Below the pieces are notes generated by a model, which saw only the letters and a list, made by a program, of their open reading frames with translations, searched no databases and had not been told where the DNA came from. From JAPHSX01 sp039714395 (GTDB lineage Bacteria; Pseudomonadota; Gammaproteobacteria; Thiohalomonadales; Thiohalomonadaceae), in the NCBI GenBank assembly GCA_039714395.1, contig JBDLJH010000013.1:1-64000 (forward strand): a stretch of DNA of 64,000 nt, read 5' to 3'. Positions 8,733 through 17,698 of this stretch are shown here, one piece after another (position 1 is the first letter of the stretch; every line of letters starts with the position of its first letter). A program made the translations under genes and the position numbers.

Positions 8733-10694
8733 ATGGGCAAGCGCCATTATCTGTTGGGGCTGCTTGCATTGCTGGTGATGAGCTGTCAGGGGATGACCGT
8801 GCAGCTGGCACAGGCCGATGAGGCAGCCCTCATCTCTCAAAGAGCTGTTCACAACACCAGTCTGGCGCAGCTTGGCTACCCGGCGGGGATATTCTTTGCG
8901 GAGAACACTCTGCCACAACGCTATTCATTACTGTTTCAATTGCCTGAGACCATGGAGCCTGAAGGCGGCTCGCTTCGGTTCTTCTATCGGGGCGCATCGG
9001 TGCAGGCCGCCAGCAGAACCTTTGTCATCTCCATCAATGGCCAAAGAACGGATAAGCTGTTATTGCACCTGGACGACGCGACACATGTGTTGACATTGCC
9101 GATAGCCGCTGAAGATCTGAAGGCCGGCCAGCTCAAGGTGGAGCTTGAGCCGGTGGCACTGGGTAGCGCCGAAAGCTGCAGAGGGGGCCGGGTGACGGAG
9201 GAGCGGGTGCGCATTTTGTCGCATAGCCACCTGCAGGTCGCCTACCAGCGAGGCCCGACAACTTTGCGCGACTACTGGCTGACCCTTCCCGATGAGGTGC
9301 GGCTGACGCTGCCCGCCGGTGCTATCGATGAACCTCTCTTCGTATCTGCACTGGAGTGGGTGGCCCTGCTGCAGCGCCACGGCCGCAAGGTGCGTATCAT
9401 CCGTCTTCCCGAGCTCGGCGAGATCGTGCTGGCGCCGCGTAGCGAAATCAATCGAGCCCTGGCCAAACAGAAGCCGAGAGGCATCACCAAGGACCTGCCT
9501 TGGAGTGACAAGGAGAATGTCGGACTGCTTGGATATGGCGGCAAGAATCTGATGGTGATCACGGCCCCCTATCCTTCAGCGCGACGATTTGCGGATGAGT
9601 GGCCCAGGCTTGGCTCTGAAGCAACCCTTGATACACAGGCAGCGTCGACCCGTGACGAGCGGAGAGAGGTAATGCTTGCCGCCTTCAATATCGATAACAG
9701 TGAAACCGTATTCAGAGGTTCGCAACAGTGGCGCGGCACAGTGACCCCCTGGAAGCTGCCGCCGGGAACCAGACCTGTTGCTGCCGTGGTGGATCTGAAG
9801 ATGCCGAAAGCTCTGGCCGGTGAGGTGCGGCGTCTATACGTCCATCTGAATGGCCGTCTGGTTACCAGCGACCTGTTGGAGAGTGACCGGGAGCGGCACC
9901 AGATCAGAGTGCCTTTCCGACAGCTGCAAGCCAACAATATTTACCGCATGGAGATTGCGGTGCGTAGCAGTGCCGGGGAGAGGTGCACTGCAGCCGCAGA
10001 TGGCCCGCCGATAGGGATTGATGCGGCAAGCCGGCTTCTGCTCAAGGACGAAGATCGCGAGGTTAAGGAGCTCGCCGCCCTTCCGACTGCCTATGGCGCC
10101 GGGTTCGATTTGATAGTACCGCAGGAGAGCCGCAATGGGGCGGAACGTTACCTCCCACTGCTGGGAACATTGCTCAACGCCCTGGCAATCGCACAGGCCG
10201 ATTATCGGCTGCTCTTCTATGCAAAGGGTGAAGCGCCGCAGCCGGCACGCAACTTCATGATGGTGGGCATGGAGGTATCACCACAGCTGGATGTGCCCCT
10301 ACGCCTCGATAGAGGAAGAGTAGCGCTTGTCGATCGGCAGGGGGCTGTGCTGATTGACGATGCCAAGCTGCGCAGGAGCCTGGTATTGCAGGCTGTCAGG
10401 AGCGGCGATCACGGCGGGTTGTGGTTATACTCAGGGGAGCAGGAGGGGTTGCCGGCCATTGACGCGGGGTTGCTGGGTAGTGCGGATCTGCTTTTGTATG
10501 CGAAAACGCATGGAACAATCTCTATCGATACGAACCAGGCGGGGATGATGGATATCCGCTATCTGGACGCTCCCCACTGGTTCGAGAGCCTGTACGAAGA
10601 GCGGCGGCATTGGTTGCTGGGCGCATGGGTATTGCTGACGCTTGCGATGCTCTATCTCCATTTCGTGTCCAGGCGGCAGCGCGATGTATCATGA
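8733..10694 (+). CDS. BcsB-like polysaccharide synthase regulatory/periplasmic subunit
   Basis: A 653-residue protein resembling BcsB, the periplasmic, membrane-anchored partner of cellulose synthase. It has an N-terminal signal peptide (GLLALLVMSC... to ~35), a large beta-rich periplasmic region with CBD/FD-like repeats (for example LGYPAGIFFAENTLP near the start, VYFRGA-like and INGQ strands), and one C-terminal membrane helix (LLGAWVLLTLAMLYLHFV) with a basic tail. ATG 8733 follows AGGGAATCAT and gives a clean signal peptide; the frame opens earlier at a TTG (8670). Its stop overlaps the start of the GT2 gene by 4 bp (ATGA). First gene of an operon of seven. Divergence from enterobacterial BcsB suggests a polymer other than cellulose. 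Confidence 0.85.
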   Translation: MGKRHYLLGLLALLVMSCQGMTVQLAQADEAALISQRAVHNTSLAQLGYPAGIFFAENTLPQRYSLLFQLPETMEPEGGSLRFFYRGASVQAASRTFVISINGQRTDKLLLHLDDATHVLTLPIAAEDLKAGQLKVELEPVALGSAESCRGGRVTEERVRILSHSHLQVAYQRGPTTLRDYWLTLPDEVRLTLPAGAIDEPLFVSALEWVALLQRHGRKVRIIRLPELGEIVLAPRSEINRALAKQKPRGITKDLPWSDKENVGLLGYGGKNLMVITAPYPSARRFADEWPRLGSEATLDTQAASTRDERREVMLAAFNIDNSETVFRGSQQWRGTVTPWKLPPGTRPVAAVVDLKMPKALAGEVRRLYVHLNGRLVTSDLLESDRERHQIRVPFRQLQANNIYRMEIAVRSSAGERCTAAADGPPIGIDAASRLLLKDEDREVKELAALPTAYGAGFDLIVPQESRNGAERYLPLLGTLLNALAIAQADYRLLFYAKGEAPQPARNFMMVGMEVSPQLDVPLRLDRGRVALVDRQGAVLIDDAKLRRSLVLQAVRSGDHGGLWLYSGEQEGLPAIDAGLLGSADLLLYAKTHGTISIDTNQAGMMDIRYLDAPHWFESLYEERRHWLLGAWVLLTLAMLYLHFVSRRQRDVS

Positions 10695-12613
10695 TGAATG
10701 AGGTGGATGATTTGCCGATGGCAATGATGAGTGACCATGCGTCAGGCGGCACTAATGGCAGGATGGGTAACCTGCTGCTCGCCAAGGGGCTGATCAGCAA
10801 GGAGCAACTTCAGGAAGCGCTGCAGTTGCAGCAGCGGTGGGGAACCAGACTTGGTGATATCCTCCTTGCCAAGGGGTGGGTGCGCGCTATCGACTTCTAT
10901 CACACGCTGGCGGATCACCTTGAAAAAGAGTACGTCGATCTCTTTAGCGAGCCGCTTGATGCTCAGTTGCTCTCGAATGACGACCTGAGCCACTACACCG
11001 AGCTACTGGTGTTGCCGTGGCGCGTGGTGAATGGCCGCGTGATTGTCGCACTGGCCGATCCAGGTGAGGCAGCCCTTTCATATATCAGGGAGCGTTACGG
11101 CAGCGAAACCGACTACGTTATCACCTCGAAGTTCGACATCATCTGGATGGTGCAGCGCCATGCAGATGGATATCTGGACACGATGGCGCGCTTTGCGCTG
11201 TCGGAGCGAGACCCGGAGCACTCGGCCCAGACGGTCTTTTCTGTAAAGCAGCTGGCGGGAGTCTATCTGCTACTGTCGCTTGTGCTGCTGGCGATTGCAC
11301 TATGGCCGGTGAATACATTGATCGCGCTCAATCTGATGATATCGTTGGGACTGCTGCTGAATTTCGGATTCAGGGCACTGTTGGTGTGGGTGGCGGCCGA
11401 TGCGCGCATCGATGTCAAGGTAAGCGATGAAGAGGTGGCTGCGCTTGCCGATGATGAACTTCCCACCTATACCGTACTGGTACCGATGTACAAGGAGCCG
11501 GAGGTCCTGCCCATCATCACGGCGGCGATCAGACATTTCGATTACCCGCTCTCCAAGCTTGATATCAAATTGATCCTCGAAGAGGATGACCATATCACCG
11601 TAGAGACAGCAAAGGATTTGGGGCTGGAGGGTATCTTCGAGATTATCCGGGTTCCACCCTCCCAGCCGCGTACCAAACCGAAGGCATGCAACTACGCGCT
11701 GCAGTTTGCCCGTGGCGAGTATGTCACCATCTACGATGCCGAGGATCGGCCTGAGCCGGACCAGCTGAAAAAGGTGGTCGCCGCCTTTCGCAAGTCTTCG
11801 GACAACACCGTGGTGATCCAGGCGCGGCTGAATTACTTCAATGCGGAAGAGAACTGGCTGACCAGGATGTTTACCTTGGAGTACTCGCTCTGGTTCGATT
11901 TCTATCTGCCGGCACTCGACGCTCTCAAAATCCCCATACCGCTTGGGGGGACATCGAACCATTTCAAGCTGGAGGTACTGCGTCAGGTACAGGCGTGGGA
12001 TCCATACAACGTCACCGAGGATGCTGACCTCGGGGTACGTTACACCGGTCTCAACTATCGCGTAGGGGTGGTCAATTCGACTACCTACGAAGAGGCCAAC
12101 AGCCGCCTGGGCAGCTGGATCAAACAGCGCTCACGCTGGCACAAGGGATACATGCAGACCTATCTGGTACATATGCGTCATCCTCTCGATCTGTACCGCA
12201 GCCTTGGCCATGTCGGCTTCTGGGGCTTCCAGTTTTTCATTGGCGGGACTATAGCAAGTGTGCTGATCGCCCCGCTGCTATGGGGCGTATTCATTGCCTG
12301 GCTGCTGACCGGCACACATGAGTTCGACCAGATCTTTCCACCGCTGGTTCTCTATATCAGCACTTTTAATCTGCTCATCGGCAATGGCCTGTTGATCTAT
12401 CTCTCGTCGTTCAGTGTGTTCAAGCGGCGGCTCTACAGCTTGATCCCCTATTCGCTGTTTAGCCCGTTCTACTGGCTGCTTATGTCATGGGCCGCCTTTA
12501 AGGCGCTCTGGCAGCTTGTGCATGCACCATTCTATTGGGAGAAGACACAGCATGGTGTGTCAAAATTCAACCAGGAGGGAGCGGCCAGGCAAATAGAACA
12601 GGTGGGCGAGTGA
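10691..12613 (+). CDS. Family 2 polysaccharide synthase with N-terminal MshEN (T2SSE_N) c-di-GMP domain
   Basis: A 640-residue processive GT2 synthase. Residues ~24-61 carry two copies of the MshEN motif separated by exactly five residues: RMGNLLLAKG..L..AL..Q, then RLGDILLAKG..F..TL..H. The rest of a T2SSE_N fold follows to ~150 (VNGRVIVALADP). Two membrane helices come next, then the cytosolic catalytic domain: TVLVPMYKEPE, YDAEDRPEPDQ, TEDADLGVRY and QRSRWHKGYMQT, matching the D, DxD, TED and Q(Q/R)xRW signatures of cellulose-synthase-like enzymes. At least four C-terminal helices follow. There is no PilZ domain. The start overlaps the BcsB-like stop, so the pair is probably one complex. 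Known MshEN domains bind c-di-GMP; the polymer is inferred, not shown. Confidence 0.9.
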   Translation: MMNEVDDLPMAMMSDHASGGTNGRMGNLLLAKGLISKEQLQEALQLQQRWGTRLGDILLAKGWVRAIDFYHTLADHLEKEYVDLFSEPLDAQLLSNDDLSHYTELLVLPWRVVNGRVIVALADPGEAALSYIRERYGSETDYVITSKFDIIWMVQRHADGYLDTMARFALSERDPEHSAQTVFSVKQLAGVYLLLSLVLLAIALWPVNTLIALNLMISLGLLLNFGFRALLVWVAADARIDVKVSDEEVAALADDELPTYTVLVPMYKEPEVLPIITAAIRHFDYPLSKLDIKLILEEDDHITVETAKDLGLEGIFEIIRVPPSQPRTKPKACNYALQFARGEYVTIYDAEDRPEPDQLKKVVAAFRKSSDNTVVIQARLNYFNAEENWLTRMFTLEYSLWFDFYLPALDALKIPIPLGGTSNHFKLEVLRQVQAWDPYNVTEDADLGVRYTGLNYRVGVVNSTTYEEANSRLGSWIKQRSRWHKGYMQTYLVHMRHPLDLYRSLGHVGFWGFQFFIGGTIASVLIAPLLWGVFIAWLLTGTHEFDQIFPPLVLYISTFNLLIGNGLLIYLSSFSVFKRRLYSLIPYSLFSPFYWLLMSWAAFKALWQLVHAPFYWEKTQHGVSKFNQEGAARQIEQVGE

Positions 12614-14100
12614 TGAAGCGGCACTCCAGTTATGCAGTAATGTCGCTGATTGCAGTTGCTGTGTCGATGGGGCTGGTTTATGCAACGCTGCTGTTCTGGC
12701 AGCTGGATAACAACTACAGCTCTGATCTGGCCGTATACAACTGGGTCACAGTGCGCGCCCTGCTGGATGCAGGTACCCTGTACAGCGAAAGCCATGCCGG
12801 TAAGCTCCTCTATGGTCAGCTGATCATGCTGGCGCCGCTTTACATGGTGCCAAAGCTATTGCCATTGGGTCAGTACATCGTATCAATAGCGGCAGTCTCG
12901 GTATTGTTGGCCCTCTGGCATGGAGATCTGTCAAGGTCCGGCTATGGCAGAGTTGAGCGCATCTTGCTGATTTCGCTGCTGGCGCTCACTCCGGCGCTAG
13001 TGTGGTGTGCGACCAGCGGCGGGGCGGAAGCCCTGTCGCTGCTGTTTCTCTATCTGCTGCACAGGGCGGTTTTACGCATCGTGCACGAAGGCGATATACG
13101 TGCCTACATTGCAGCAGGTGTGTTGATGGGGCTCTTCCTGTATATCGATGCCATCGCCATCTATCTTCTGGCAATATTGCTGCCCGTACTAGTCATCTTT
13201 ATCCCGATCAGGCAGTTGAAGAGTTCACCACATAGCAGCTTGATCATTCTCGGTCTGCCACTACTGATAGTCGTGGTATCGTGGCTCTATTTCAACTGGG
13301 TGTTTTACGGCGGCCCTCTGGCGTTCCTAAGCAGTGACCACTCCGCCTTTCTTGGTGCCAGGCCGGAGGCAGAAAGCACGCCATGGCTTTTTGCATATGG
13401 CGGGGAGCTTATCAGGCCCGCGGCCATGGGCATCATCTACCTGGCCGCCGGCTTTCCTGCCCTGCTCTACCTGCTGTGGAGGGCGTACAGGGGGGGGCAC
13501 GGTGCCATTAGCAGGATTGCACTCTCCTGCTATCCGGCCTTGTCGGTTGGTTTGGCGACAATGACCTTCTATATTTATAGCCCTTTGCAGGTGATTGCCC
13601 TGCTCAACGCTATACTAATGGCGGAAATTGTGCGATACAGAAGGCCGCCCGGAAAGACAATTGCGGCTCTGGCGCTATTCTTAATTATGGGGATTATTGG
13701 GAGTGGATATCTTGTGGCGCGAGATACGGCGCCACAAATAAAAACATGGAGAGGTGCACTGCAACACCCTCAGGAAGTTCGCGATAGCAGCGAGGAAAAG
13801 CTGGGACAGTGGCTGTCGGCCCATCGGCTTACAACGTTGATTGATCTGCATAGTGGCTATAAGGTGGTGGCGGCACGCGGTGACGCGCTCGACCTCATTA
13901 CCCCCTATAGCGACAGATACAAGTTGCTGATTCAGGGCGCCTTGCCAGAGGTCGGCCAGATCGCACTGCCTGATCCCGATAGCTATGCCGGCAGGATTGA
14001 CGAGCTGAACAGGCTCTTTCCTGAGCTATACGACTTCGGGATGCCGGGTTACCACCTGGCATATGATGCCGATGGCTGGCGCGTCTACAGGAAAATTTAA
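12613..14100 (+). CDS. Polytopic membrane protein of the polysaccharide operon (possibly GT-C-like)
   Basis: A 495-residue protein with roughly nine to eleven hydrophobic segments and a soluble C-terminal part of ~110 residues. The ATG overlaps the TGA of the synthase gene by one base. After the first helix is a loop with SSDLAVYNWVTVRALLDAG; an acidic residue in the first extracytoplasmic loop is a feature of GT-C glycosyltransferases (PMT/ArnT type). No conserved motif beyond this is clear, so GT-C is a suggestion only. Position between synthase and hydrolase implies a part in making, modifying or moving the polymer. Confidence 0.6.
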   Translation: MKRHSSYAVMSLIAVAVSMGLVYATLLFWQLDNNYSSDLAVYNWVTVRALLDAGTLYSESHAGKLLYGQLIMLAPLYMVPKLLPLGQYIVSIAAVSVLLALWHGDLSRSGYGRVERILLISLLALTPALVWCATSGGAEALSLLFLYLLHRAVLRIVHEGDIRAYIAAGVLMGLFLYIDAIAIYLLAILLPVLVIFIPIRQLKSSPHSSLIILGLPLLIVVVSWLYFNWVFYGGPLAFLSSDHSAFLGARPEAESTPWLFAYGGELIRPAAMGIIYLAAGFPALLYLLWRAYRGGHGAISRIALSCYPALSVGLATMTFYIYSPLQVIALLNAILMAEIVRYRRPPGKTIAALALFLIMGIIGSGYLVARDTAPQIKTWRGALQHPQEVRDSSEEKLGQWLSAHRLTTLIDLHSGYKVVAARGDALDLITPYSDRYKLLIQGALPEVGQIALPDPDSYAGRIDELNRLFPELYDFGMPGYHLAYDADGWRVYRKI

Positions 14101-14101
14101 T

Positions 14102-15112
14102 ATGATGTGTATGGCGCGTTGTCTTGTTGTCATGATGCTGATATTTGCCGCGGCAGCCACGGCTGCACCGCAACAAGGCTTCAATTTGTTGCAGGTTCCC
14201 GCGGCCACCTTTGATCATCCTGCTGCAGCCGAGTCGATGCGGCGCATGGCGGAAACAGGGGCGAACGCAGTGATCCTGGTGCCCTTTTTTCGGCAGGGCC
14301 GGGCCGGTAGCGCGGAGATCGGCTTTAGCGATGCGGTAACCGATCGCCAACTGCATGTGGCCATAGAGAATGCGCGCAGGCTGGGGCTGACAATCATACT
14401 CAAGCCGCAGATTCTGGTAGATGATGGCTGGGCTGGAGATATCAAGTTTGGCAGTGATGCCGATGAGGAGCGCTGGTTTGAACGTTATCGCGAATTGATT
14501 GGCTATTACGCCCGCCTTGCCGAGCGCGAACGGGTTGACACCTTCGTGATCGGCACGGAGTTGTCTGGTATCGAAACCTCGACTCGCTGGCGCGATGTGA
14601 TTGCCTCTGTAAGAGCGGTGTTTCACGGCAAGCTTACCTATGCCGCACACGGGGTAGAAGGGGTGAAGCGTTTTCCAGCATGGGGAGAGCTCGACATCGT
14701 CGGCGTCAACCTCTATCCGAAACTGGGTGATAGCGCAGATAAATCTTCGATTAGGGCGCGCATGGACCAAACCGTCAAGGAGCTGAAGAAGTTGACACGC
14801 GAAATCCTGCGCCCGGTTTGGGTGCTTGAGGTTGGCATTCCCTCTGCTCAGGGGGCATTGGAGTCGCCATGGGATTGGCGCCGTTTGAGCGACAATAGCT
14901 CAGGGCCTGAGCCCGCTATGCAGGGTATCGTGCTTGGCCAGTGGCTGGAGGCACTTGAAAAACCGTGGATCGATGCGGTGTTCATCTGGTGCTGGTATAG
15001 CGATCCGTATGCTGGTGGTATGAATAATATTGACTATACGTTACAGAATAAGCCTGCGGAGCTCGGTGTAAAATGTCGGTGGGCAGGAGAGTGCGGCGGA
15101 GTTCGTAAATGA
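14102..15112 (+). CDS. GH113-like glycoside hydrolase, exported
   Basis: About 336 residues with a signal peptide (MCMARCLVVMMLIFAAAATA) and a TIM-barrel pattern like GH113 beta-mannanases: MAETGANAVILVPFF, LGLTIILKPQILVDDGWAGDI, DTFVIGTELSGIE (candidate acid/base E), LDIVGVNLYPKL, and PVWVLEVGIPS (candidate nucleophile E), ending in a W-rich strand (FIWCWYSDPYAGG). Synthase-dependent polymer operons usually include one hydrolase (BcsZ, AlgL, PelA, PgaB). If the family is right, the polymer may contain beta-mannosyl links, which fits the nearby GDP-mannose genes. ATG 14102 lies one base after the previous stop; the next gene overlaps by 4 bp. Confidence 0.75.
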   Translation: MMCMARCLVVMMLIFAAAATAAPQQGFNLLQVPAATFDHPAAAESMRRMAETGANAVILVPFFRQGRAGSAEIGFSDAVTDRQLHVAIENARRLGLTIILKPQILVDDGWAGDIKFGSDADEERWFERYRELIGYYARLAERERVDTFVIGTELSGIETSTRWRDVIASVRAVFHGKLTYAAHGVEGVKRFPAWGELDIVGVNLYPKLGDSADKSSIRARMDQTVKELKKLTREILRPVWVLEVGIPSAQGALESPWDWRRLSDNSSGPEPAMQGIVLGQWLEALEKPWIDAVFIWCWYSDPYAGGMNNIDYTLQNKPAELGVKCRWAGECGGVRK

Positions 15113-15924
15113 AGGTTTCCTTAACAAACACAGCTTTGATGAGTGCATGCCTGGCACTGCTGCTGACGCTACCGGCTTCGGCATTCGCCAGCAACTGGAT
15201 GCGCTCCGAAGATGAGCTCTACTTCAAGGCAGGATTGGCCTATGACAGGGCGAGCGAGCGCTGGAATCGCGATGGCGAGTTGACGGATATGTCATGCACG
15301 GCCACCAACTGGGCCCATAACCAGTCCTATGAATATGGTTGGTCCTATTACCGCACGGTTTTTGGATCATTCGAGTATATGGATCGCCGCTGCGGTGACG
15401 TGACCGATTCCGGAGTTGGCAATCTCACATTTGGGATGAGAGGGCGTCTAAATGTATACCGCAACGGACGGACTTGGGAAACGGCGCTAGTTATTCCTTC
15501 TGAACATAGTGGTCTTTATGGATTACGTCTCGGCGTCTTCGGGAGTTTTGGGGACATACATACCATTCGCAATGAGGCCGCCACCAATTTTGAGCTGGGT
15601 GCTAATCTCTATATCTGGGAGGGATCGGCACCGGAACAGCTGGCGAGCTATATTAAGTTCAATATTGCGCCCAGCGCCGAGCGTCGTTTCTTTGCTGCCC
15701 TGGAGGGCGATTATGCGCTGGTCGATCGTGACAAAGTTTATGACACCACCATCAACCAAGTAGAGAATTATGGTTATGACAGACTCAATCTGCGTATTGG
15801 CTACTCACAAAAGGTGTCTCTCGACTGGCGTATGTCGATCGAGGCAACAAGCGTGCTGGCGGGGCGAAATGCCAGCAAGACCAACGGAGTCAGTTTGAGC
15901 TTCAGCAGAATTTTTGAGTTATAG
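15109..15924 (+). CDS. Exported outer-membrane beta-barrel-like protein
   Basis: A 271-residue protein with a signal peptide (MSACLALLLTLPASAFA) followed by alternating amphipathic strands rich in Tyr, Phe and Gly, and a C-terminal strand ending in a hydrophobic or aromatic pattern (SLSFSRIFEL). This suggests an outer-membrane barrel, perhaps the porin for polymer export. It is smaller than BcsC or AlgE, lacks a visible TPR scaffold, and I recognise no family. Two cysteines in a short segment (SCTATNW, RRCGDV) could form a disulfide. Start overlaps the hydrolase stop (ATGA). Confidence 0.6.
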   Translation: MKVSLTNTALMSACLALLLTLPASAFASNWMRSEDELYFKAGLAYDRASERWNRDGELTDMSCTATNWAHNQSYEYGWSYYRTVFGSFEYMDRRCGDVTDSGVGNLTFGMRGRLNVYRNGRTWETALVIPSEHSGLYGLRLGVFGSFGDIHTIRNEAATNFELGANLYIWEGSAPEQLASYIKFNIAPSAERRFFAALEGDYALVDRDKVYDTTINQVENYGYDRLNLRIGYSQKVSLDWRMSIEATSVLAGRNASKTNGVSLSFSRIFEL

Positions 15925-15949
15925 CAGCATATTAATGGATTAGACATCA

Positions 15950-17698
15950 ATGCGTTTACCGGCCTCCCTGTTATGCTGCCTACTGACCATCAGCGGATTG
16001 ACGCTATGCGTTCCTGCAGCGACTGCGACCCCACTCAGCATAGAGACTGTCGATCTACAGATGGATGCCACCGATGCGGCAGTGCTGGTACGCAAAGATC
16101 CCAATGACAAATCATCCTTCGCCGTCACGCTCATCGATGACGCAAACCAGCTCCCAGGACGGATAAAAACAATGGGTAGTTCCTCGCAGCTGATGGAAAA
16201 ACGTTCCCTCTATGTAAAACTGGACAAGGGCTTGAAGTGGCAAGGAGAGCGGCGCCTCAGCCTGAACGGCATGGGCAGCGACCCGACGCTGATGCGTAAC
16301 AGACTTGTCTGGGAGCTGTTTCATGAGCTCGGTGTGCCAGGGCCGCAGACCCATTACCGTCACATCCTGCTCAATGGAAAGCCGCAGGGACTCTATCTTC
16401 AGCTGGAGTGGATAGAGGGGAAGATGTTCGAGCGCTACGGACTCGGTGATGATGGCGAACTCTATCATCCGCAGGATAGCCACTTCTGTGGTGATCTGGG
16501 CAAGATGGCCAAATACGACATTGACGACTGCTGGTTCAAGTTTTCATGGTCTTTTGACGATTTCTCGTCGCTGCAGAAGTTGATCGACGAGATCAACGCC
16601 ACGCCAATCGCCGAGTTCGACAGCTTCATGGAGAGGAATTTCGATACAGAGTCGGTACTAAACTGGCTGGCGGTCAACGTGCTCGTGGCAAATGGCGATA
16701 CCTACAACAAGAATTATTTTCTCTACCGCAGCAGGACTACCGGCAAATGGAGCGTCATTCCGTGGGACTACGATCTGACCTTCGGACGTACCTACGACAC
16801 CTATCTCCCCTATCCCAAGAGTGTTTTCAACGATCGCTTCCAGTATTTCTATCCGCCGGAACTGGGGGCATACAACCCACTCAAGGTGAAAACCCTGAGT
16901 AATCCGGCATTGCTGGCACGTTTTCAGGCACGCTTAGCACACTTGATAGGGTTAAATAGGGAAGAGGGCGCAAATGGCTTCGCCATCTTCAGCCCTGAGA
17001 AGATGAGCGCACGCATCGAAACGCTGAAGGCGCAGCTGCTGCCGGAGGTCAGGAAAGACCCCTATCTGGGGAGAAATATCGATACGTTTCTTGAGAATGT
17101 AGACGCCATCGAGCATTTCGTTCTGGCGCGCACCGGCTATCTGACGACGGCGATATTCGGCAATGTTCCCTGGGATCCGGAAGTGGTCTACTGGCACCCT
17201 GAAGAGTCACCGCGTCCGCTGCCTTATCCAGATAAACTGCAGGCGACGGCCACGGGCAGTGGAACCGTGGCAGTGGTGGCTGATGGATACGGCTATCTTC
17301 TTGCAGTTGTTCGCCCTGGCGATCCTCGAGAGGAGATATCTGTTGCTGCAGAATCGCAGTTCGGGCAGGCGCCGCGGCTGGTGCCGCCCGGCGTTTCACC
17401 AGATAGTTGCATCCAGCGCACCTGGTATGTGACCATCAGGACAGCAAGGCCGCAGATAAGCGGCAGGCTGACGCTGGAGTACCTGCAAGAAAACTCCGTG
17501 CTGCACGAGCTTGGCCGAATCACCAATGAGGCAGCCTTGAGGCTCTGGCGTTATGAGGCGGGGCAGTGGCAAAAGATACCTGCCACCGTCAATACGCTGG
17601 CCAATACCCTTACGGTTGACGGGCTGCTGATGACAGCGGAGCGCACCATGCGTTATGTGGCATGTACCGATAGAAGCGAGGTTACGGGAGAGAAATGA
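15950..17698 (+). CDS. CotH-family protein kinase, exported
   Basis: A 582-residue protein with an N-terminal signal peptide (LLCCLLTISGLTLCVPAATA) and a CotH kinase-like core. Recognisable elements are KRSLYVKLDKG, LMRNRLVWELFHELGVP, LNGKPQGLYLQLEWIEG, NWLAVNVLVANGDTYNKNYFLYRS and SVIPWDYDLTFGR (acidic metal/catalytic DxD at ~280). About 200 C-terminal residues are beta-rich. CotH of Bacillus is an atypical protein kinase for spore-coat proteins. Here an exported version lies in a polysaccharide operon, so it may phosphorylate an exported protein or the polymer. Its stop overlaps the start of a nucleotide-carrier-like gene, which is notable because periplasm normally lacks ATP. Confidence 0.85.
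   Translation: MRLPASLLCCLLTISGLTLCVPAATATPLSIETVDLQMDATDAAVLVRKDPNDKSSFAVTLIDDANQLPGRIKTMGSSSQLMEKRSLYVKLDKGLKWQGERRLSLNGMGSDPTLMRNRLVWELFHELGVPGPQTHYRHILLNGKPQGLYLQLEWIEGKMFERYGLGDDGELYHPQDSHFCGDLGKMAKYDIDDCWFKFSWSFDDFSSLQKLIDEINATPIAEFDSFMERNFDTESVLNWLAVNVLVANGDTYNKNYFLYRSRTTGKWSVIPWDYDLTFGRTYDTYLPYPKSVFNDRFQYFYPPELGAYNPLKVKTLSNPALLARFQARLAHLIGLNREEGANGFAIFSPEKMSARIETLKAQLLPEVRKDPYLGRNIDTFLENVDAIEHFVLARTGYLTTAIFGNVPWDPEVVYWHPEESPRPLPYPDKLQATATGSGTVAVVADGYGYLLAVVRPGDPREEISVAAESQFGQAPRLVPPGVSPDSCIQRTWYVTIRTARPQISGRLTLEYLQENSVLHELGRITNEAALRLWRYEAGQWQKIPATVNTLANTLTVDGLLMTAERTMRYVACTDRSEVTGEK

Noticed and set aside
11300..11962. 220-codon minus frame opposite the GT2 synthase
   Set aside because: Antisense to conserved catalytic motifs of the synthase, with no recognisable protein.
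13898..14770. Long minus-strand frame opposite the GH113-like gene
   Set aside because: Antisense shadow; the + strand genes there have signal peptides, motifs and overlapping starts.
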